In this document: positions 31,259-41,698 of the stretch, piece by piece
Numbering within the stretch: position 1 is the stretch's first letter
Layout of the letters: each line of letters starts with the position of its first letter
Source of the DNA: Arthrobacter wenxiniae
GTDB lineage: Bacteria; Actinomycetota; Actinomycetes; Actinomycetales; Micrococcaceae
DNA: 64,000 nt
Direction of reading: 5' to 3'
Assembly: GCF_013376105.1 (NCBI RefSeq)
Contig: NZ_JAAMFM010000016.1
Span: 1 to 64,000, forward strand
The notes under the pieces: model-generated
Told to the model about the DNA's origin: nothing
Databases searched by the model: none
The model's input: only the letters and a program-made list of their open reading frames with translations
Translations under genes and position numbers: made by a program

Positions 31259-33208
31259 ATGAGCACCAACCAAAGAGGGCCGGGAAGGCCCGTGAACAGT
31301 CGCCCCGGCGCCACCCGCGTTGGCAGGAACGACGCCGGTGCGCCTGTTGCGCCTGGCGTCCCGCATTCCGCGGGGGCGGCGGCGCACGGCGATGCGGCAG
31401 CCGGCGGCGCCATCTCCCGCGCCTGGCCGGCGCTGCGCCGCGCACTGGCCGTGGCTGGTCACTACATCGTGCGGGCGCTCCAGGGCAGCCAGCGGGTGAT
31501 CATGCGCAGGTGGCGCACCTCGCTGCAGTTGCGCACCGTCCTGACCACGCTGGTCATTGCCTCCATCGCCGTAATTGGCGTGGGCGGCTATCTGGCCGGC
31601 CAAATCTCCAATGGCCTGTTTAAGGAGCGCCTGTCCCAGGCGCAGCTGGAGTCCGCCCGCGGTGCCAGCCAGGTCCAGGAAGGCTTCTCCAGTGCGAGCC
31701 TCAGCGACCAGCCCATGGTGTCCAAATACGTCAAGGACGAGCTCAAGCTGCTCGACAGCGGCGCGGACGACAACCGCAAGTACCTGATGGTCAAGATCCC
31801 CAAGCAGGACAGCACACTGGCGGTCAGTTCGGTCGACTCCGGAGGCCTGACTTCCGCCATCATCCCGGACGCGCTCCGCCAGGCAGTGCAGGCGGACAAG
31901 GCCGGCCAGTACTGGCAGTCGATCGAACTCCCCACTGGGATCTCCGGCATGCACCCGGCGGTGGTGGTGGGCAGCCAGGTGGAACTGCTCAACACCCGCT
32001 ACGAGCTGTACATGATTTACGACCTCAACAGCGCCCAGCTGACGTTGAACTACATCCAGTCCGTGCTGTGGCTCGCCGGGGCCATCCTTCTGGTGCTGAT
32101 TGGCGCCATCGCCTGGTACGTCACGCGGATGGTGGTCAAGCCCGTCAGCCAGGCCGCGGCGGTGTCCGAGAAACTGGCCGCCGGCCGGCTCGAAGAGCGC
32201 ATGCCGGTGGTGGGAGAGGACGAGATGGCCCGCCTGGCCACCTCGTTCAACAGGATGGCGACGTCGCTGCAGGACCAGATCAACGCCCTTGCCGCGCTGT
32301 CGGAAATGCAGCAGCGCTTCGTTTCGGATGTTTCCCACGAGCTGCGCACGCCGTTGACGACGGTGCGCATGGCCGCGGAGGTCCTCTTTGACGCCCGTGA
32401 AGACTTCGACCCGGTCAACAAGCGCTCCTCGGAGCTGCTGTTCCACCAGGTGGAGCGCTTCGAGCTGCTCCTGGCCGACCTGCTGGAGATTTCCCGGTTC
32501 GACGCCGGCGTGGCCGATCTTGACGTTGAGTCGCTGGACATCTTCTCCGTGATCCATTCGGTGATCGACGCCGCCACGCCGGTGGCCGAGGCCAACCGCA
32601 GTGAGCTCTCGGTGGTCACGCGGTTGCGCAACCACAAGTGCATTGTGGAGATGGATTCCCGCCGGATCGACAGGATCCTGCGCAACCTCGTGCTCAACGC
32701 GCTTGAACACAGCGAAGGCCGGCCGGTGAAAATCTTCGTGTCCGCGGATGAAAGCGCGGTGGCCGTGGCCGTGCGCGACTACGGGATCGGCATGTCCCCG
32801 GCCGCCCTGGAACATGTATTTGACCGCTTTTGGCGGGCCGATCCGGCCCGTGCGCGGACCACAGGCGGCAGCGGCCTGGGCCTGTCCATTGCCACGGAGG
32901 ACGCCCGGCTGCACGGCGGCTGGCTGGAGGCGTGGGGCGTCCCCGGCGAAGGGGCCTGTTTCAGGCTTACCCTGCCGCGCAAGCGGGGCGGGGAGCTGGT
33001 GCATTCCCCGGTACCCCTCCCGCCCGACGGCGGTGCCGCCGCGGCCGCGTCCAACCTCAACACCGGCCCCATCATGACCAACACCGGCTCTTTCGGGGTG
33101 GTGGGCGCACTGGGTACGATTAATCCGGCCGCTGTCGGTGCCGCCGGGAGCGGTGCCGCCGCGACCGGGGCCTTCCCCGGCGGCGACTCGTCAAGGGCGG
33201 AATCGTGA
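31259..33208 (+). CDS. mtrB: Sensor histidine kinase MtrB
   Basis: 649 aa membrane kinase. First helix near 98-118 (TVLTTLVIASIAVIGVGGYL), an extracytoplasmic sensor to about 270, second helix (WLAGAILLVLIGAIAWYVTR), HAMP, HisKA with H360 (SDVSHELRTPLTTVRMA), and HATPase with NLVLNALEHSEG and RTTGGSGLGLSIA. The first 95 residues are a long basic, disordered cytoplasmic tail. No Shine-Dalgarno is visible; AGTGG/CCACT arms (31244-31248, 31254-31258) touch the ATG. It phosphorylates MtrA. Confidence 0.95.
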   Translation: MSTNQRGPGRPVNSRPGATRVGRNDAGAPVAPGVPHSAGAAAHGDAAAGGAISRAWPALRRALAVAGHYIVRALQGSQRVIMRRWRTSLQLRTVLTTLVIASIAVIGVGGYLAGQISNGLFKERLSQAQLESARGASQVQEGFSSASLSDQPMVSKYVKDELKLLDSGADDNRKYLMVKIPKQDSTLAVSSVDSGGLTSAIIPDALRQAVQADKAGQYWQSIELPTGISGMHPAVVVGSQVELLNTRYELYMIYDLNSAQLTLNYIQSVLWLAGAILLVLIGAIAWYVTRMVVKPVSQAAAVSEKLAAGRLEERMPVVGEDEMARLATSFNRMATSLQDQINALAALSEMQQRFVSDVSHELRTPLTTVRMAAEVLFDAREDFDPVNKRSSELLFHQVERFELLLADLLEISRFDAGVADLDVESLDIFSVIHSVIDAATPVAEANRSELSVVTRLRNHKCIVEMDSRRIDRILRNLVLNALEHSEGRPVKIFVSADESAVAVAVRDYGIGMSPAALEHVFDRFWRADPARARTTGGSGLGLSIATEDARLHGGWLEAWGVPGEGACFRLTLPRKRGGELVHSPVPLPPDGGAAAAASNLNTGPIMTNTGSFGVVGALGTINPAAVGAAGSGAAATGAFPGGDSSRAES

Positions 33209-33214
33209 ACGAAC

Positions 33215-34984
33215 GTGAATAAGACCCCGAGGGACATCCACGCGGTGCCGGCACACCCCGGGCGCGCCGGCCGGCCACGGCGGAAGGGGCTGCTGCCGCT
33301 GTTGGTGACTGCCGCCGTCGTACTTTTCGTTGCCGCGGGATGCGCAGCCATCCCCACCGACGGCCCCGTCGGCAAGAGCGACCCCGTGAGCCCGCGCACC
33401 CACTCCGTCGACGTCAACTACGCGCAAAACAAGCCCGTGGCCGGCGCCTCCCCGGAAAGCATCATCCGCGGCTTCATTGACTCGGGAACGGGCATTGACG
33501 ACGATTTCCAGACCGCCAGGCAGTACCTGACGGCCGGGCTCGCCCAGTCGTGGTCCGCGGACAAGCGGACGCTGGTGTACTCCAACGCGTTTTCCGTGAA
33601 GCCGGGCAAGACGAAGGACTCCTACCTGGCCACCTTTGACACCGTCTCCTCGGTGGACTCGACGGGCGTGCTCACCCAACTGCCGGCGGGTTCCACGGAA
33701 ACACTTGAAATGGACCTGGTTCAGGTGGACGGCGAGTGGCGCATTGCCAAGGCCCCCGACGGGCTGGTGCTGAGCCAGGACACCTTCGGCGTGCTGTTCA
33801 AGCCGGTCTCGCTGTATTTCTACGATTCGACGTACACCTACGGGGTCCCGGACGTCAGATGGCTGTCCGGGGGGTCCTCGCGGACGGCGACGTCCATTGT
33901 CCGGGCCATGCTGGCCGGGCCCGCCCCCTACCTGAAGGGCGCCGTGGTCAGCGCGTTCCCCACGGGCATGGCGCTGGCCCGCGAATCCGTGACGGTCAAC
34001 AACGGACTCGCCAAGGTGGGGCTGACCTCGGCGCCCCTGCTGCAGTCCAGTGTGCGCCAGCGCCAGCAAATGCATGCGCAGCTCCTCGTCACCCTGCAAA
34101 AGAGCCTGAACGACGTCACTGAAGTCCAATTTCTGGCCGACGACCGGGAGGTGGACATGGGCGGCAGCGGCGACCTGGTCCCTCCCATGGTCATTGACAA
34201 TGGCGTCCCGCCCGTCCAGGTGGGCCTTGCCAAGAATGAACTGGTCAGCTATGACGGCAGCACAGTCGCGGCGGTGCCGGGGATGGCCAACATCGCGGAG
34301 CTGGCGCCCACCGATCCGGCCATGTCCTACAACGGGAAGGACTTTGCCTTCCTCTCGGGCGACGGGAACCACGCCTTCAGCATCTCGGCGGGGCACGAGC
34401 CGTTGAACGTTGCCAACGGAGTGGCCCTGACCACGCCGTCGTTTGCCCCCAACGGATGGCTGTGGACCGCCGCCGGAGATGGAAGCGGCATGGTCCAGGC
34501 CGTGAACGTCAACGCGGGGGCCAAGGATCCGGCGCCAGTGGTGATCAACGTCCCCTGGCTGGTGGGCCAGCAGGTCACCACCCTGCGCATCTCGCGCGAC
34601 GGCACGCGCGCACTCGTCGTTTCCAACGCCAACGGGATCAGCCGGGTGTCCATCACAGGCATATCCAAGTCGGGCGACGTCCCCAAGGAGCTGACGGCAC
34701 CCATCAACCTGGCCCATGCAGGAACGCCCACCGTGGGCGTGTGGGCCGGGGACACAAGCGTGGCGGTCATTGCGCCGTCGGGCAAGTCCGAGGTGGCGGT
34801 CCAGGTCCTTGACCTGGCCCGGGCACCCATAACGCTGGCCCCGGTCAAGGGGATCACCTGGATCAGCGCCGCGTCCGGCGTGCGGAGCGTGCACATCCAG
34901 ACGCCCACCGAGCTTTACGCGCTGGTCGGCAACAACTGGCAGGTGGCCGCCAAGGGCCTGAGTCAGGCCTCCTTCGCCGGCTGA
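33215..34984 (+). CDS. lpqB: Lipoprotein LpqB, MtrB-associated
   Basis: 589 aa. A basic N terminus, hydrophobic stretch and lipobox VAAGC (Cys near 43) make it a membrane lipoprotein. It has a GerMN domain at about 210-330 and a beta-propeller-like C-terminal region. LpqB interacts with the MtrB sensor domain and tunes MtrA output in mycobacteria and Streptomyces. The GTG start at 33215 lies six bases after the mtrB stop; an alternative GTG at 33205 is out of frame. Confidence 0.94.
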   Translation: MNKTPRDIHAVPAHPGRAGRPRRKGLLPLLVTAAVVLFVAAGCAAIPTDGPVGKSDPVSPRTHSVDVNYAQNKPVAGASPESIIRGFIDSGTGIDDDFQTARQYLTAGLAQSWSADKRTLVYSNAFSVKPGKTKDSYLATFDTVSSVDSTGVLTQLPAGSTETLEMDLVQVDGEWRIAKAPDGLVLSQDTFGVLFKPVSLYFYDSTYTYGVPDVRWLSGGSSRTATSIVRAMLAGPAPYLKGAVVSAFPTGMALARESVTVNNGLAKVGLTSAPLLQSSVRQRQQMHAQLLVTLQKSLNDVTEVQFLADDREVDMGGSGDLVPPMVIDNGVPPVQVGLAKNELVSYDGSTVAAVPGMANIAELAPTDPAMSYNGKDFAFLSGDGNHAFSISAGHEPLNVANGVALTTPSFAPNGWLWTAAGDGSGMVQAVNVNAGAKDPAPVVINVPWLVGQQVTTLRISRDGTRALVVSNANGISRVSITGISKSGDVPKELTAPINLAHAGTPTVGVWAGDTSVAVIAPSGKSEVAVQVLDLARAPITLAPVKGITWISAASGVRSVHIQTPTELYALVGNNWQVAAKGLSQASFAG

Positions 34985-35084
34985 GACAACGCTGGCCCCT
35001 CCACAGGGGCGCCTGGCGGGCACGCCGTCCACACTTCGGCGGGTGCCGCTGGCGGCCCCGGCAGGCACCGGGGATGCTGGTCGC

Positions 35085-35945
35085 ATGGGGACATTGCCGG
35101 ACGCCGCGGACAGCACTTCCGCCGCGCACAGGGGGCGTCCGCGCCACCGGTGGGAACGCGCCGTGTTCTGGTGGTCCGGCGCGTGGCGGGACTTCCTCTA
35201 TCTGGTGATGCCGGCCGAATGCGTGGCCTGCGGGTGCGACGACGCGGCGCTGTGCACCGACTGCGCGGTGGTGCTGCGCCGGCAGACGCGCAGTCCCTTC
35301 CGCGCCGAGGCATCGGCCGACGCCCTGATGAGTGTCTTCGGGCACGCCACGCTACCCGTGGTGGCCGTGGGGGAGTACCGCGACATCCTGGCCGCGGCCA
35401 TCCTTGCCTTCAAGAACCATGGCCGCACCGAACTGGGTCCGCCGCTGGCCCGTGCCCTGGCCCGCGGCATTGGCTCGCTGCCGGGTCTGCTGCCCGGTCT
35501 CGGGGGCGGGGAGCTGCTGCTCGTTCCCGTGCCCAGCACCGGCGGCGGCTGGCGGCGGCGCGGCTACGATCCCGTGTCGCTTCTGCTGCGGGCCGTGGCC
35601 CGGGAACGCAGGCTGCCCCCGGGCGTCACCGTGGCACACGTCTTGGCAGTCCGGCCCCGGCTGCCCTGGCGCCGGCGCCACCAAAAGGGCCTGGGCCGCT
35701 CCGCCCGCCGCGCCAACGTCCGCAACACCCTGCGCGTCCGCCGCGTGCGGCCCGCGGCGGGCCTTGCGGGAGCGCCCGTCGTGGTGGTCGACGACGTCCT
35801 GACCACGGGTTCGACAGCCGGCGAGGCGGCACGGGCCCTGGCCGGAAGGGGCGCCGTGGTGTGCGGGGCGCTGGTCCTGGCAGCAGCCCGCGCACCGGAC
35901 GCGGCGGCGGCCGCAGTGACGAACGAAGGACTCGGACGAAAATAG
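35085..35945 (+). CDS. ComF-family phosphoribosyltransferase-like protein
   Basis: 286 aa from ATG 35085. Residues about 40-62 hold a four-Cys zinc finger (CVACGCDDAALCTDC). The C-terminal domain has the PRPP-binding loop VVVVDDVLTTGSTAGEAAR and QKGLGRSARRANVRN. ComF is linked to DNA uptake in naturally competent bacteria; in actinobacteria the role is unproven. A GTG at 35043 would add 14 residues, but ATG 35085 has GATGCT six bases upstream and looks leaderless. Same place as Rv3242c between lpqB and hpf. Confidence 0.88.
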   Translation: MGTLPDAADSTSAAHRGRPRHRWERAVFWWSGAWRDFLYLVMPAECVACGCDDAALCTDCAVVLRRQTRSPFRAEASADALMSVFGHATLPVVAVGEYRDILAAAILAFKNHGRTELGPPLARALARGIGSLPGLLPGLGGGELLLVPVPSTGGGWRRRGYDPVSLLLRAVARERRLPPGVTVAHVLAVRPRLPWRRRHQKGLGRSARRANVRNTLRVRRVRPAAGLAGAPVVVVDDVLTTGSTAGEAARALAGRGAVVCGALVLAAARAPDAAAAAVTNEGLGRK

Positions 35946-36001
35946 TTTTGGGCAAAAGATGAATAAAAGGATGCGGTGAACTAACGTGAGTAAACGGGTA
36001 C

Positions 36002-36067
36002 CTCTTAAGAGAGGAAGCCACCCGTCGGCGGCCAGAAAGCGGTACTTGGATTGCTAGCCGGCCGCCG
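36002..36067 (+). promoter_or_regulatory. Palindrome and hairpin in the hpf leader
   Basis: CTCTTAAGAG (36002-36011) is a perfect 10-bp palindrome. Downstream, CGGCGGCC (36026-36033) pairs with GGCCGCCG (36060-36067) around a 26-nt loop. Both lie in the 149-base gap before hpf and could carry its stationary-phase or stress control. Confidence 0.4.
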
Positions 36068-36094
36068 TGTCACCGAAGTCATTTGGAGGGCACC

Positions 36095-36793
36095 ATGGAG
36101 TTCATGATCAGCGGTCGCAACTTGAGTGTTTCCGACCGTTTCCGCGAATACGCCGGCGAAAAGCTCACGAAGATCGAGCAGCTGGCCAACAAGGTCCAGC
36201 GTGTCGATGTGAAGATTTCCAAGGAGACCAAGGCCCGGTCGGCGGAGACCCCGCTGACCGTGGAGCTGACGGTCTTGGGGCGCGGTCCGGTGATCCGCGC
36301 CGAGGCGGCCGCATCAGACAAGTTCGCGGCGTTTGACCTGGCCTACGGAAAGCTGTTGGAGAGGCTGCGCAGGGCCAAGGACAGGAAGAAGGTCCACCAC
36401 GGCCGCCACGCCCCCGTGGCCGTCAACGAAGCGACCGGGGCACTCACCCCCGTCAGCAGCTCGGAACCGATCTACGCGCAGGCTGAGCCCGAAGCCGCGC
36501 GCGAGCGTTCACCGTATGAGATTGAAAACGACATCCCGGCAGGGGACTCTCCGGTGCTGATCCGGCGGAAGGTCTTCCCGGCAACGTCGCTGAGCGTCGA
36601 TGACGCGGTGGACAACATGGAACTGGTGGGACACGACTTCTACCTCTTCATCGACGCGGCCACCGGCATCCCGTCGGTCGTGTACCGCCGCAGCGGTTGG
36701 ACGTACGGGGTAATCTCCCTTGACCCCAACGCGGATGTGGAGGCAGCGGAAATCTCCGCCTACCGCTCGCCGGACGAGCCGGCACACGTCTAG
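36095..36793 (+). CDS. hpf: Ribosome hibernation promoting factor, long form
   Basis: 232 aa. The N-terminal S30AE domain (about 1-105; MEFMISGRNLSVSDRFREYA, VDVKISKE) binds the 30S decoding site. A flexible linker follows, then the C-terminal dimerisation domain (about 165-225; VRRKVFPATSLSVDDAV-like segment, GHDFYLFIDAATGIPSVVYRR) that joins two 70S ribosomes into 100S dimers. Start ATG 36095 follows GGAGGG; TTG 36083 is rejected. Genome position between comF and secA matches M. tuberculosis Rv3241c. Confidence 0.95.
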   Translation: MEFMISGRNLSVSDRFREYAGEKLTKIEQLANKVQRVDVKISKETKARSAETPLTVELTVLGRGPVIRAEAAASDKFAAFDLAYGKLLERLRRAKDRKKVHHGRHAPVAVNEATGALTPVSSSEPIYAQAEPEAARERSPYEIENDIPAGDSPVLIRRKVFPATSLSVDDAVDNMELVGHDFYLFIDAATGIPSVVYRRSGWTYGVISLDPNADVEAAEISAYRSPDEPAHV

Positions 36794-36884
36794 GGCGTGC
36801 GGCGGACGGGCAAAACCCGGCCGCCGCGGCCCGTGAACGCACAGGCAGGCAACAACCAGAAACAGAACGAGGAGCCGGGGAAGC

Positions 36885-38138
36885 ATGCGTGCACGCCTGA
36901 GCCTGCCACAGGCGCGGCGCATCGCACTCAACGCCCAGGCCCTGGCCGGGGTCCGGCCCGCCGAACCCGTCAACGCACGGGCGGTGGGCCGGACTTTCGC
37001 GCAGCTCCAGCTGGTCCAAATAGACTCCGTCAACATCATCTCCCGCAGCCATTTCCTGCCGTTCTTCTCCCGCCTGGGCAGCTACGACCGCACCATTCTT
37101 GGCACGCTCTCGGGCGCCGCCCCGCGAAAAATGATGGAGTATTGGGCCCACGAGGCCAGTTACATCAGGCCGGAGCACTTCCGCGACCTCACACTCTGGC
37201 AAAACAGGAAATGGGTCGGTTCCGCCGGCATTGATCCGTTGCTTCGGGCCACCCTGGAAACGGAGATCATGGCCCTGCTGGCGTGCAGCAGGCCGCTCAC
37301 CGCCCGCGAGGTCAAGGACAGGATCGGCCACGAGGAGGAGAAGCGCCGCGACGAATGGGGCTGGAACTGGAGTTCCGTCAAGAGGACCTTGGAAGGACTC
37401 TTTGAGCGCGGGGTCATCGGGGCGGCGTCGCGCAACGAGCAGTTTGAACGGCGCTACGCGCTGGTGGACAAGGTTCTGCCGCCGGCCCTGCGAAACGGGG
37501 CAGGCACTGCTCCCGCGGCCGGAAGCACGCCTGCGGGCCCGGCCGAAGCGGACCGGGATGCGGCCATGGACCGTCTCATCGAGGCCTCTGCACGGGCCCA
37601 CGGGATAGGCACCCTGCGCTGCTTTGCCGACTACTTTCGCCTGCCGGCCCGGGATGCGGCCCGCTCCGTGGAACACCTCGTGGCAAGGGGCACCCTGGAA
37701 AGGGTCGACGTGGCGGGATGGGACGTCCCAACCTATCTCCACAGCGCCGCGAAAATTCCGCGCAGGGCGCAGGGGCGTGCGCTGCTCAGCCCCTTTGATT
37801 CCCTGGTCTTTGAACGGCGCAGGCTGCTGGACCTGTTCAACTTCCACTACAGGCTGGAAATTTACACGCCCGCGCCAAAGCGGAAATACGGCTACTACGT
37901 CCTCCCGTTTCTGCTGGGGGAGACCCTGGCGGCCCGGGTGGACCTCAAGGCCGACCGGCAGGGAGGCCGGCTGCTGGTGCGGGGAGCGTTCGCGGAACCG
38001 GATGCGCCCGCGCGAACACCGGCGGAGCTGGCGGCCGAGCTGGCGCTCATGGCCCGGTGGCTGGAGCTGGACGACGTCGTGGTGGTTCCCCACGGGGACC
38101 TGGCCCACAGGCTTGCCCAGGAAGTGAAACGCCGCTGA
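36885..38138 (+). CDS. YcaQ/AlkX-type winged-helix DNA glycosylase
   Basis: 417 aa HTH_42 family. YcaQ-type proteins repair interstrand crosslinks and bulky alkylated bases. LVQIDSVNIISRSHFLPFFSRLG near residue 43 holds the catalytic QxD triplet (QID), the form found in E. coli YcaQ rather than the QxQ form of Streptomyces AlkZ. Also YDRTILGTL, MEYWAHEASY (conserved H), and the C-terminal LLSPFDSLVFERRRLLDLFNF and GYYVLPFLLGETLAARVDLKADR segments. AGGAGCCGGGGAAGC precedes ATG 36885. It is cytoplasmic and monocistronic, ended by a hairpin. Confidence 0.88.
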   Translation: MRARLSLPQARRIALNAQALAGVRPAEPVNARAVGRTFAQLQLVQIDSVNIISRSHFLPFFSRLGSYDRTILGTLSGAAPRKMMEYWAHEASYIRPEHFRDLTLWQNRKWVGSAGIDPLLRATLETEIMALLACSRPLTAREVKDRIGHEEEKRRDEWGWNWSSVKRTLEGLFERGVIGAASRNEQFERRYALVDKVLPPALRNGAGTAPAAGSTPAGPAEADRDAAMDRLIEASARAHGIGTLRCFADYFRLPARDAARSVEHLVARGTLERVDVAGWDVPTYLHSAAKIPRRAQGRALLSPFDSLVFERRRLLDLFNFHYRLEIYTPAPKRKYGYYVLPFLLGETLAARVDLKADRQGGRLLVRGAFAEPDAPARTPAELAAELALMARWLELDDVVVVPHGDLAHRLAQEVKRR

Positions 38139-38157
38139 CCGGCTGCCCCGGCAAAGG

Positions 38158-38190
38158 GCGGCATGGCGCGTTCAGGCATTTCCATGCCGC
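38158..38190 (+). terminator. Hairpin after the YcaQ-type gene
   Basis: Nine-base arms GCGGCATGG (38158-38166) and CCATGCCGC (38182-38190), 15-nt loop, 20 bases past the stop and 87 before secA. There is no T tract, as is usual at this GC content. Confidence 0.5.
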
Positions 38191-38276
38191 GCATGGCAGA
38201 CTGGCCCGAGGCTGTGCCCGTTCTCACGTAGACTGGTTACGCCACTTTTAGGCAGCCATAGATTGGGAGCAATTTC

Positions 38277-41105
38277 GTGCCATCACTACTTGAGCGGGTC
38301 CTCCGAACAGGCGATCGCAAGACGCTCAAACGCCTCAACGTGCTTGCTGACGCCATCGATTTGCTGGAGGAGCCCTTCCAGACATTCACCGATGCCGAGC
38401 TGCGTGAGGAAACCGACAAGCTCAAACTCCGCCACCAGGACGGGGAATCGCTGGATGACCTGCTGCCCGAGGCGTTCGCAGCCGTCCGCGAGGCATCGTC
38501 ACGCACCCTGGGGCTGCGTCACTTCCGCGTGCAGCTTATGGGCGGCGCCGCATTGCACCTGGGCAACATTGCCGAAATGAAGACCGGTGAGGGCAAGACC
38601 CTGGTGGCCACGGCGCCGGCCTTCCTGAACTCGCTGACCGGCAAGGGCGTCCATGTGGTCACGGTGAACGACTACCTGGCCGAATATCAGTCCGACCTCA
38701 TGGGCCGGGTTTTCCGCTTCCTGGGCCAGACCAGCGGCTGCATCATCTCCAACCAGGACCCGGCCGTGCGCCGCGCCCAGTACGCCGCCGACATCACCTA
38801 CGGCACCAACAACGAATTCGGCTTTGACTACCTGCGCGACAACATGGCGTGGAGCAAGGACGAGCTGGTCCAGCGCGGCCACAACTATGCCATTGTTGAC
38901 GAGGTTGACTCCATTCTCATTGACGAGGCCCGCACGCCGCTGATCATCTCCGGACCGGCGTCCGGTGACGCCAACCGCTGGTACAGCGAATTTGCCAAGG
39001 TGGTGCTGCGCCTGGACATCGACGATGACTACGAAGTCGACGAGAAGAAGAAGACAGTGGGCGTCCTGGAGGGCGGCATTGAAAAGGTCGAGGACTACCT
39101 GGGCATTTCCAACCTGTACGAATCCGCCAATACGCCGCTGATCGGCTTCCTCAACAACGCCATCAAGGCCAAGGAACTTTTCAAGCGCGACAAGGACTAC
39201 GTCATCATGGACGGCGAAGTCCTCATCGTTGACGAACACACCGGCCGCATCCTGGCCGGACGCCGCTACAACGAAGGCATGCACCAGGCCATCGAGGCCA
39301 AGGAAGGGGTGGAGATCAAGGCCGAGAACCAGACCCTGGCCACCGTGACCTTGCAGAACTACTTCCGCCTTTATGACAAGCTTTCCGGCATGACCGGCAC
39401 CGCCGAGACCGAGGCGGCCGAGTTCATGGGGACCTACTCGCTGGGCGTTGTCCCGATCCCCACGAACATGCCCATGCAGCGCGTGGACCAGCCGGACCTG
39501 GTGTACAAGAACGAGATCGTCAAGTTCGACGCCGTGGTGGAGGACATTGCCAAGCGCCACGAAACCGGGCAGCCGGTCCTGGTGGGCACCACCAGCGTGG
39601 AGAAGAGCGAATACCTCTCCAAGAAGCTGGCCGAAAAGGGCATCAAGCACGAGGTCCTCAACGCCAAAAACCACGCCCGTGAGGCGGCGATCGTGGCCCA
39701 GGCAGGGCGGCGCGGGGCCGTCACCGTCGCCACCAACATGGCCGGCCGAGGCACCGACATCATGCTCGGCGGCAACGCCGAGTTCAACGCGGTCGCCGCA
39801 CTGGCCGCGCAGGGGCTGGACCCGGAGGAAACTCCGGAGGAGTACGAGGCCGCCTGGCACGACGCCTTTGAGGCCGCCAAACTGGCGGTCAAGGACGAAC
39901 ACGAGGCGGTGCTGGACGCCGGCGGCCTCTACGTGCTCGGCACCGAGCGCCACGAGTCCCGCCGCATCGACAACCAGCTGCGCGGCCGTTCCGGACGCCA
40001 GGGGGACCCCGGCGAATCGCGCTTCTACCTTTCACTGACCGACGACCTCATGCGCCTGTTCAACTCCGGCGCCGCGGAGCGGCTCATGTCCCGTTCCTCC
40101 ATGCCGGACGACGTCGCCCTGGAGTCCAAGCTGGTGTCCAAGGCCATCGCCTCCGCGCAGGGCCAGGTTGAGGGCCGCAACGCCGAGCAGCGCAAGAACG
40201 TGCTGAAATACGACGACGTCCTGAACCGCCAGCGCGAAGCGATCTATGGCGACCGCCGCCGGATTCTGGAAGGCGACGACCTGCACGAAAAGGTCCAGTT
40301 CTTCCTCGAGGACACCGTCAACGAAATCATTGACGCGACCATCAACGACGGGCACCCGGGGGACTGGGACTTCCACTCCTTGTGGACCAACCTGCGCACC
40401 ATCTACCCTGTGACGGTAACGGTGGAGGAGATTGCCGAGGAGGCAGGCGGCGAGGGCCGCATCACGGCCGAGATGCTCAAGACCGAGCTGCTCTCCGACG
40501 CCCGGATTGCCTACCGCGAACGCGAGGCCGCCCTGGGCTCGGACACCATGCGCGAACTTGAGCGCCGTGTGGTGCTGTCCGTGGTGGGCCGCAAGTGGCA
40601 GGAACACCTGTACGAGATGGACTACCTCAAGGAAGGCATCGGGCTGCGGGCCATGGCCCAACGCGACCCCCTCGTGGAGTACCAGCGCGAAGGCTTCGAG
40701 ATGTTCCAGGCCATGATGGCCGCCATCCGTGAGGAGAGCGTCGGGTTCCTGTTCAACCTCGAAGTCCAGGTCGAACACGCGCCCGAAACCGCGGTGGGCG
40801 TTGTGGCGGGCGCGCCGGCCGGGCTGATGGACCGGGTCTCCGGTGCCGGCGGCGGAGGAGCAGACACCGGGGAGGCGCACGCAGCCGGTGGCCACGAGGC
40901 CGCCGAGCACGGTGCCGTGCGGATCATGGCTCCGGGCCTGGAAGCCCCGGAACGGCCCGCGCAGCTGCAGTTCACGTCCCCGGACGCACAGGGCGACGCC
41001 GAAACCCACGTGGAGCGCCGCTCCAGTGGCAACGGCCTGCCGCCGTCGGCCAAGCGGGCCGGGAACAAGAACGCCAAGCCGGCCAAGAAGAAGAAAAAGC
41101 GCTAG
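38277..41105 (+). CDS. secA: Preprotein translocase ATPase SecA
   Basis: 942 aa motor of the Sec export pathway. Walker [11 protein letters not shown] (101-110), [14 protein letters not shown], Walker [29 protein letters not shown], and [21 protein letters not shown] are invariant SecA motifs. The C-terminal 120 residues are Gly/Ala-rich and end in KKKKKR; the CxCxSG zinc/SecB-binding tail of proteobacteria is absent, as usual in actinobacteria. GTG start 38277 after GGGAGC. Its stop overlaps that of the convergent next gene by four bases. Confidence 0.97.
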   Translation: MPSLLERVLRTGDRKTLKRLNVLADAIDLLEEPFQTFTDAELREETDKLKLRHQDGESLDDLLPEAFAAVREASSRTLGLRHFRVQLMGGAALHLGNIAEMKTGEGKTLVATAPAFLNSLTGKGVHVVTVNDYLAEYQSDLMGRVFRFLGQTSGCIISNQDPAVRRAQYAADITYGTNNEFGFDYLRDNMAWSKDELVQRGHNYAIVDEVDSILIDEARTPLIISGPASGDANRWYSEFAKVVLRLDIDDDYEVDEKKKTVGVLEGGIEKVEDYLGISNLYESANTPLIGFLNNAIKAKELFKRDKDYVIMDGEVLIVDEHTGRILAGRRYNEGMHQAIEAKEGVEIKAENQTLATVTLQNYFRLYDKLSGMTGTAETEAAEFMGTYSLGVVPIPTNMPMQRVDQPDLVYKNEIVKFDAVVEDIAKRHETGQPVLVGTTSVEKSEYLSKKLAEKGIKHEVLNAKNHAREAAIVAQAGRRGAVTVATNMAGRGTDIMLGGNAEFNAVAALAAQGLDPEETPEEYEAAWHDAFEAAKLAVKDEHEAVLDAGGLYVLGTERHESRRIDNQLRGRSGRQGDPGESRFYLSLTDDLMRLFNSGAAERLMSRSSMPDDVALESKLVSKAIASAQGQVEGRNAEQRKNVLKYDDVLNRQREAIYGDRRRILEGDDLHEKVQFFLEDTVNEIIDATINDGHPGDWDFHSLWTNLRTIYPVTVTVEEIAEEAGGEGRITAEMLKTELLSDARIAYREREAALGSDTMRELERRVVLSVVGRKWQEHLYEMDYLKEGIGLRAMAQRDPLVEYQREGFEMFQAMMAAIREESVGFLFNLEVQVEHAPETAVGVVAGAPAGLMDRVSGAGGGGADTGEAHAAGGHEAAEHGAVRIMAPGLEAPERPAQLQFTSPDAQGDAETHVERRSSGNGLPPSAKRAGNKNAKPAKKKKKR

Positions 41106-41698
41106 CCGATCTGCAGGGCTGTCACCTTCCACGCGCCATGCGTTTCCTCGAAGCGCATGGCGATGGCCCGGAACCGTGACTTGTCCGCGACCACCACTGA
41201 CGTTTCATACACCCCCGGGGCGATGGCGCTGCAGTGCGTCGAATGAACAATTGGCTGGTGGTGGAGCAGGCTGACGTTGCCCGCAAGGCCCGGCTGGCTG
41301 GCGTGGCGGCTTTCCGCCTGGCAGGCAGCGGCATGCAGCCTGGCCCGGGTCGTCAGGGCGCTGAAGCACCGGGTGTCCAGCCAGCGTGAGAGCTGCTGGA
41401 CCGAGCGCACCCCGCTCAGCACTTCCAGCGCCCCTTGGGCGATGCGCCGTGACATCTCCGCGACGAGGGCCCGCTCCGGAGCCGCCGGGTCCAATACGGT
41501 CGCGCCCCCTTGTGCCGGCAGGGCGCCCTGCGGCCCGGTTTGTCCATCCGGGGGCGTGCCTTGGCGCGGCGTCATCTTCACCACGGATCCCTGCGTCCCG
41601 TCCGCGCCGTCGCCGGCGGGGCCCCGCAGGGACGGGGCGGGCCGGACCACCAGCCTGGGGGCTGTCGGGGCCGTTTCCTCAATGGCCATGGTGTCCAT
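41102..41698 (-). CDS. Rv3235-like (DUF6459) protein
   Basis: 198 aa from ATG 41698, after AAAGGAG. The first 90 residues are Pro/Gly/Ala-rich. The C-terminal 105 residues hold the conserved domain: [54 protein letters not shown] and [10 protein letters not shown]. This matches the Rv3235 family, encoded near secA in many actinobacteria; the function is unknown. The fold pattern looks like a small helix-sheet domain of the SnoaL/NTF2 sort, but this is a guess. Confidence 0.75.
   Translation of the reverse strand: MDTMAIEETAPTAPRLVVRPAPSLRGPAGDGADGTQGSVVKMTPRQGTPPDGQTGPQGALPAQGGATVLDPAAPERALVAEMSRRIAQGALEVLSGVRSVQQLSRWLDTRCFSALTTRARLHAAACQAESRHASQPGLAGNVSLLHHQPIVHSTHCSAIAPGVYETSVVVADKSRFRAIAMRFEETHGAWKVTALQIG

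Noticed and set aside
34995-35010. GCCCCT-CCAC-AGGGGC stem after lpqB as a terminator
   Set aside because: Only six base pairs with no T tract; too weak to call in this GC-rich context.
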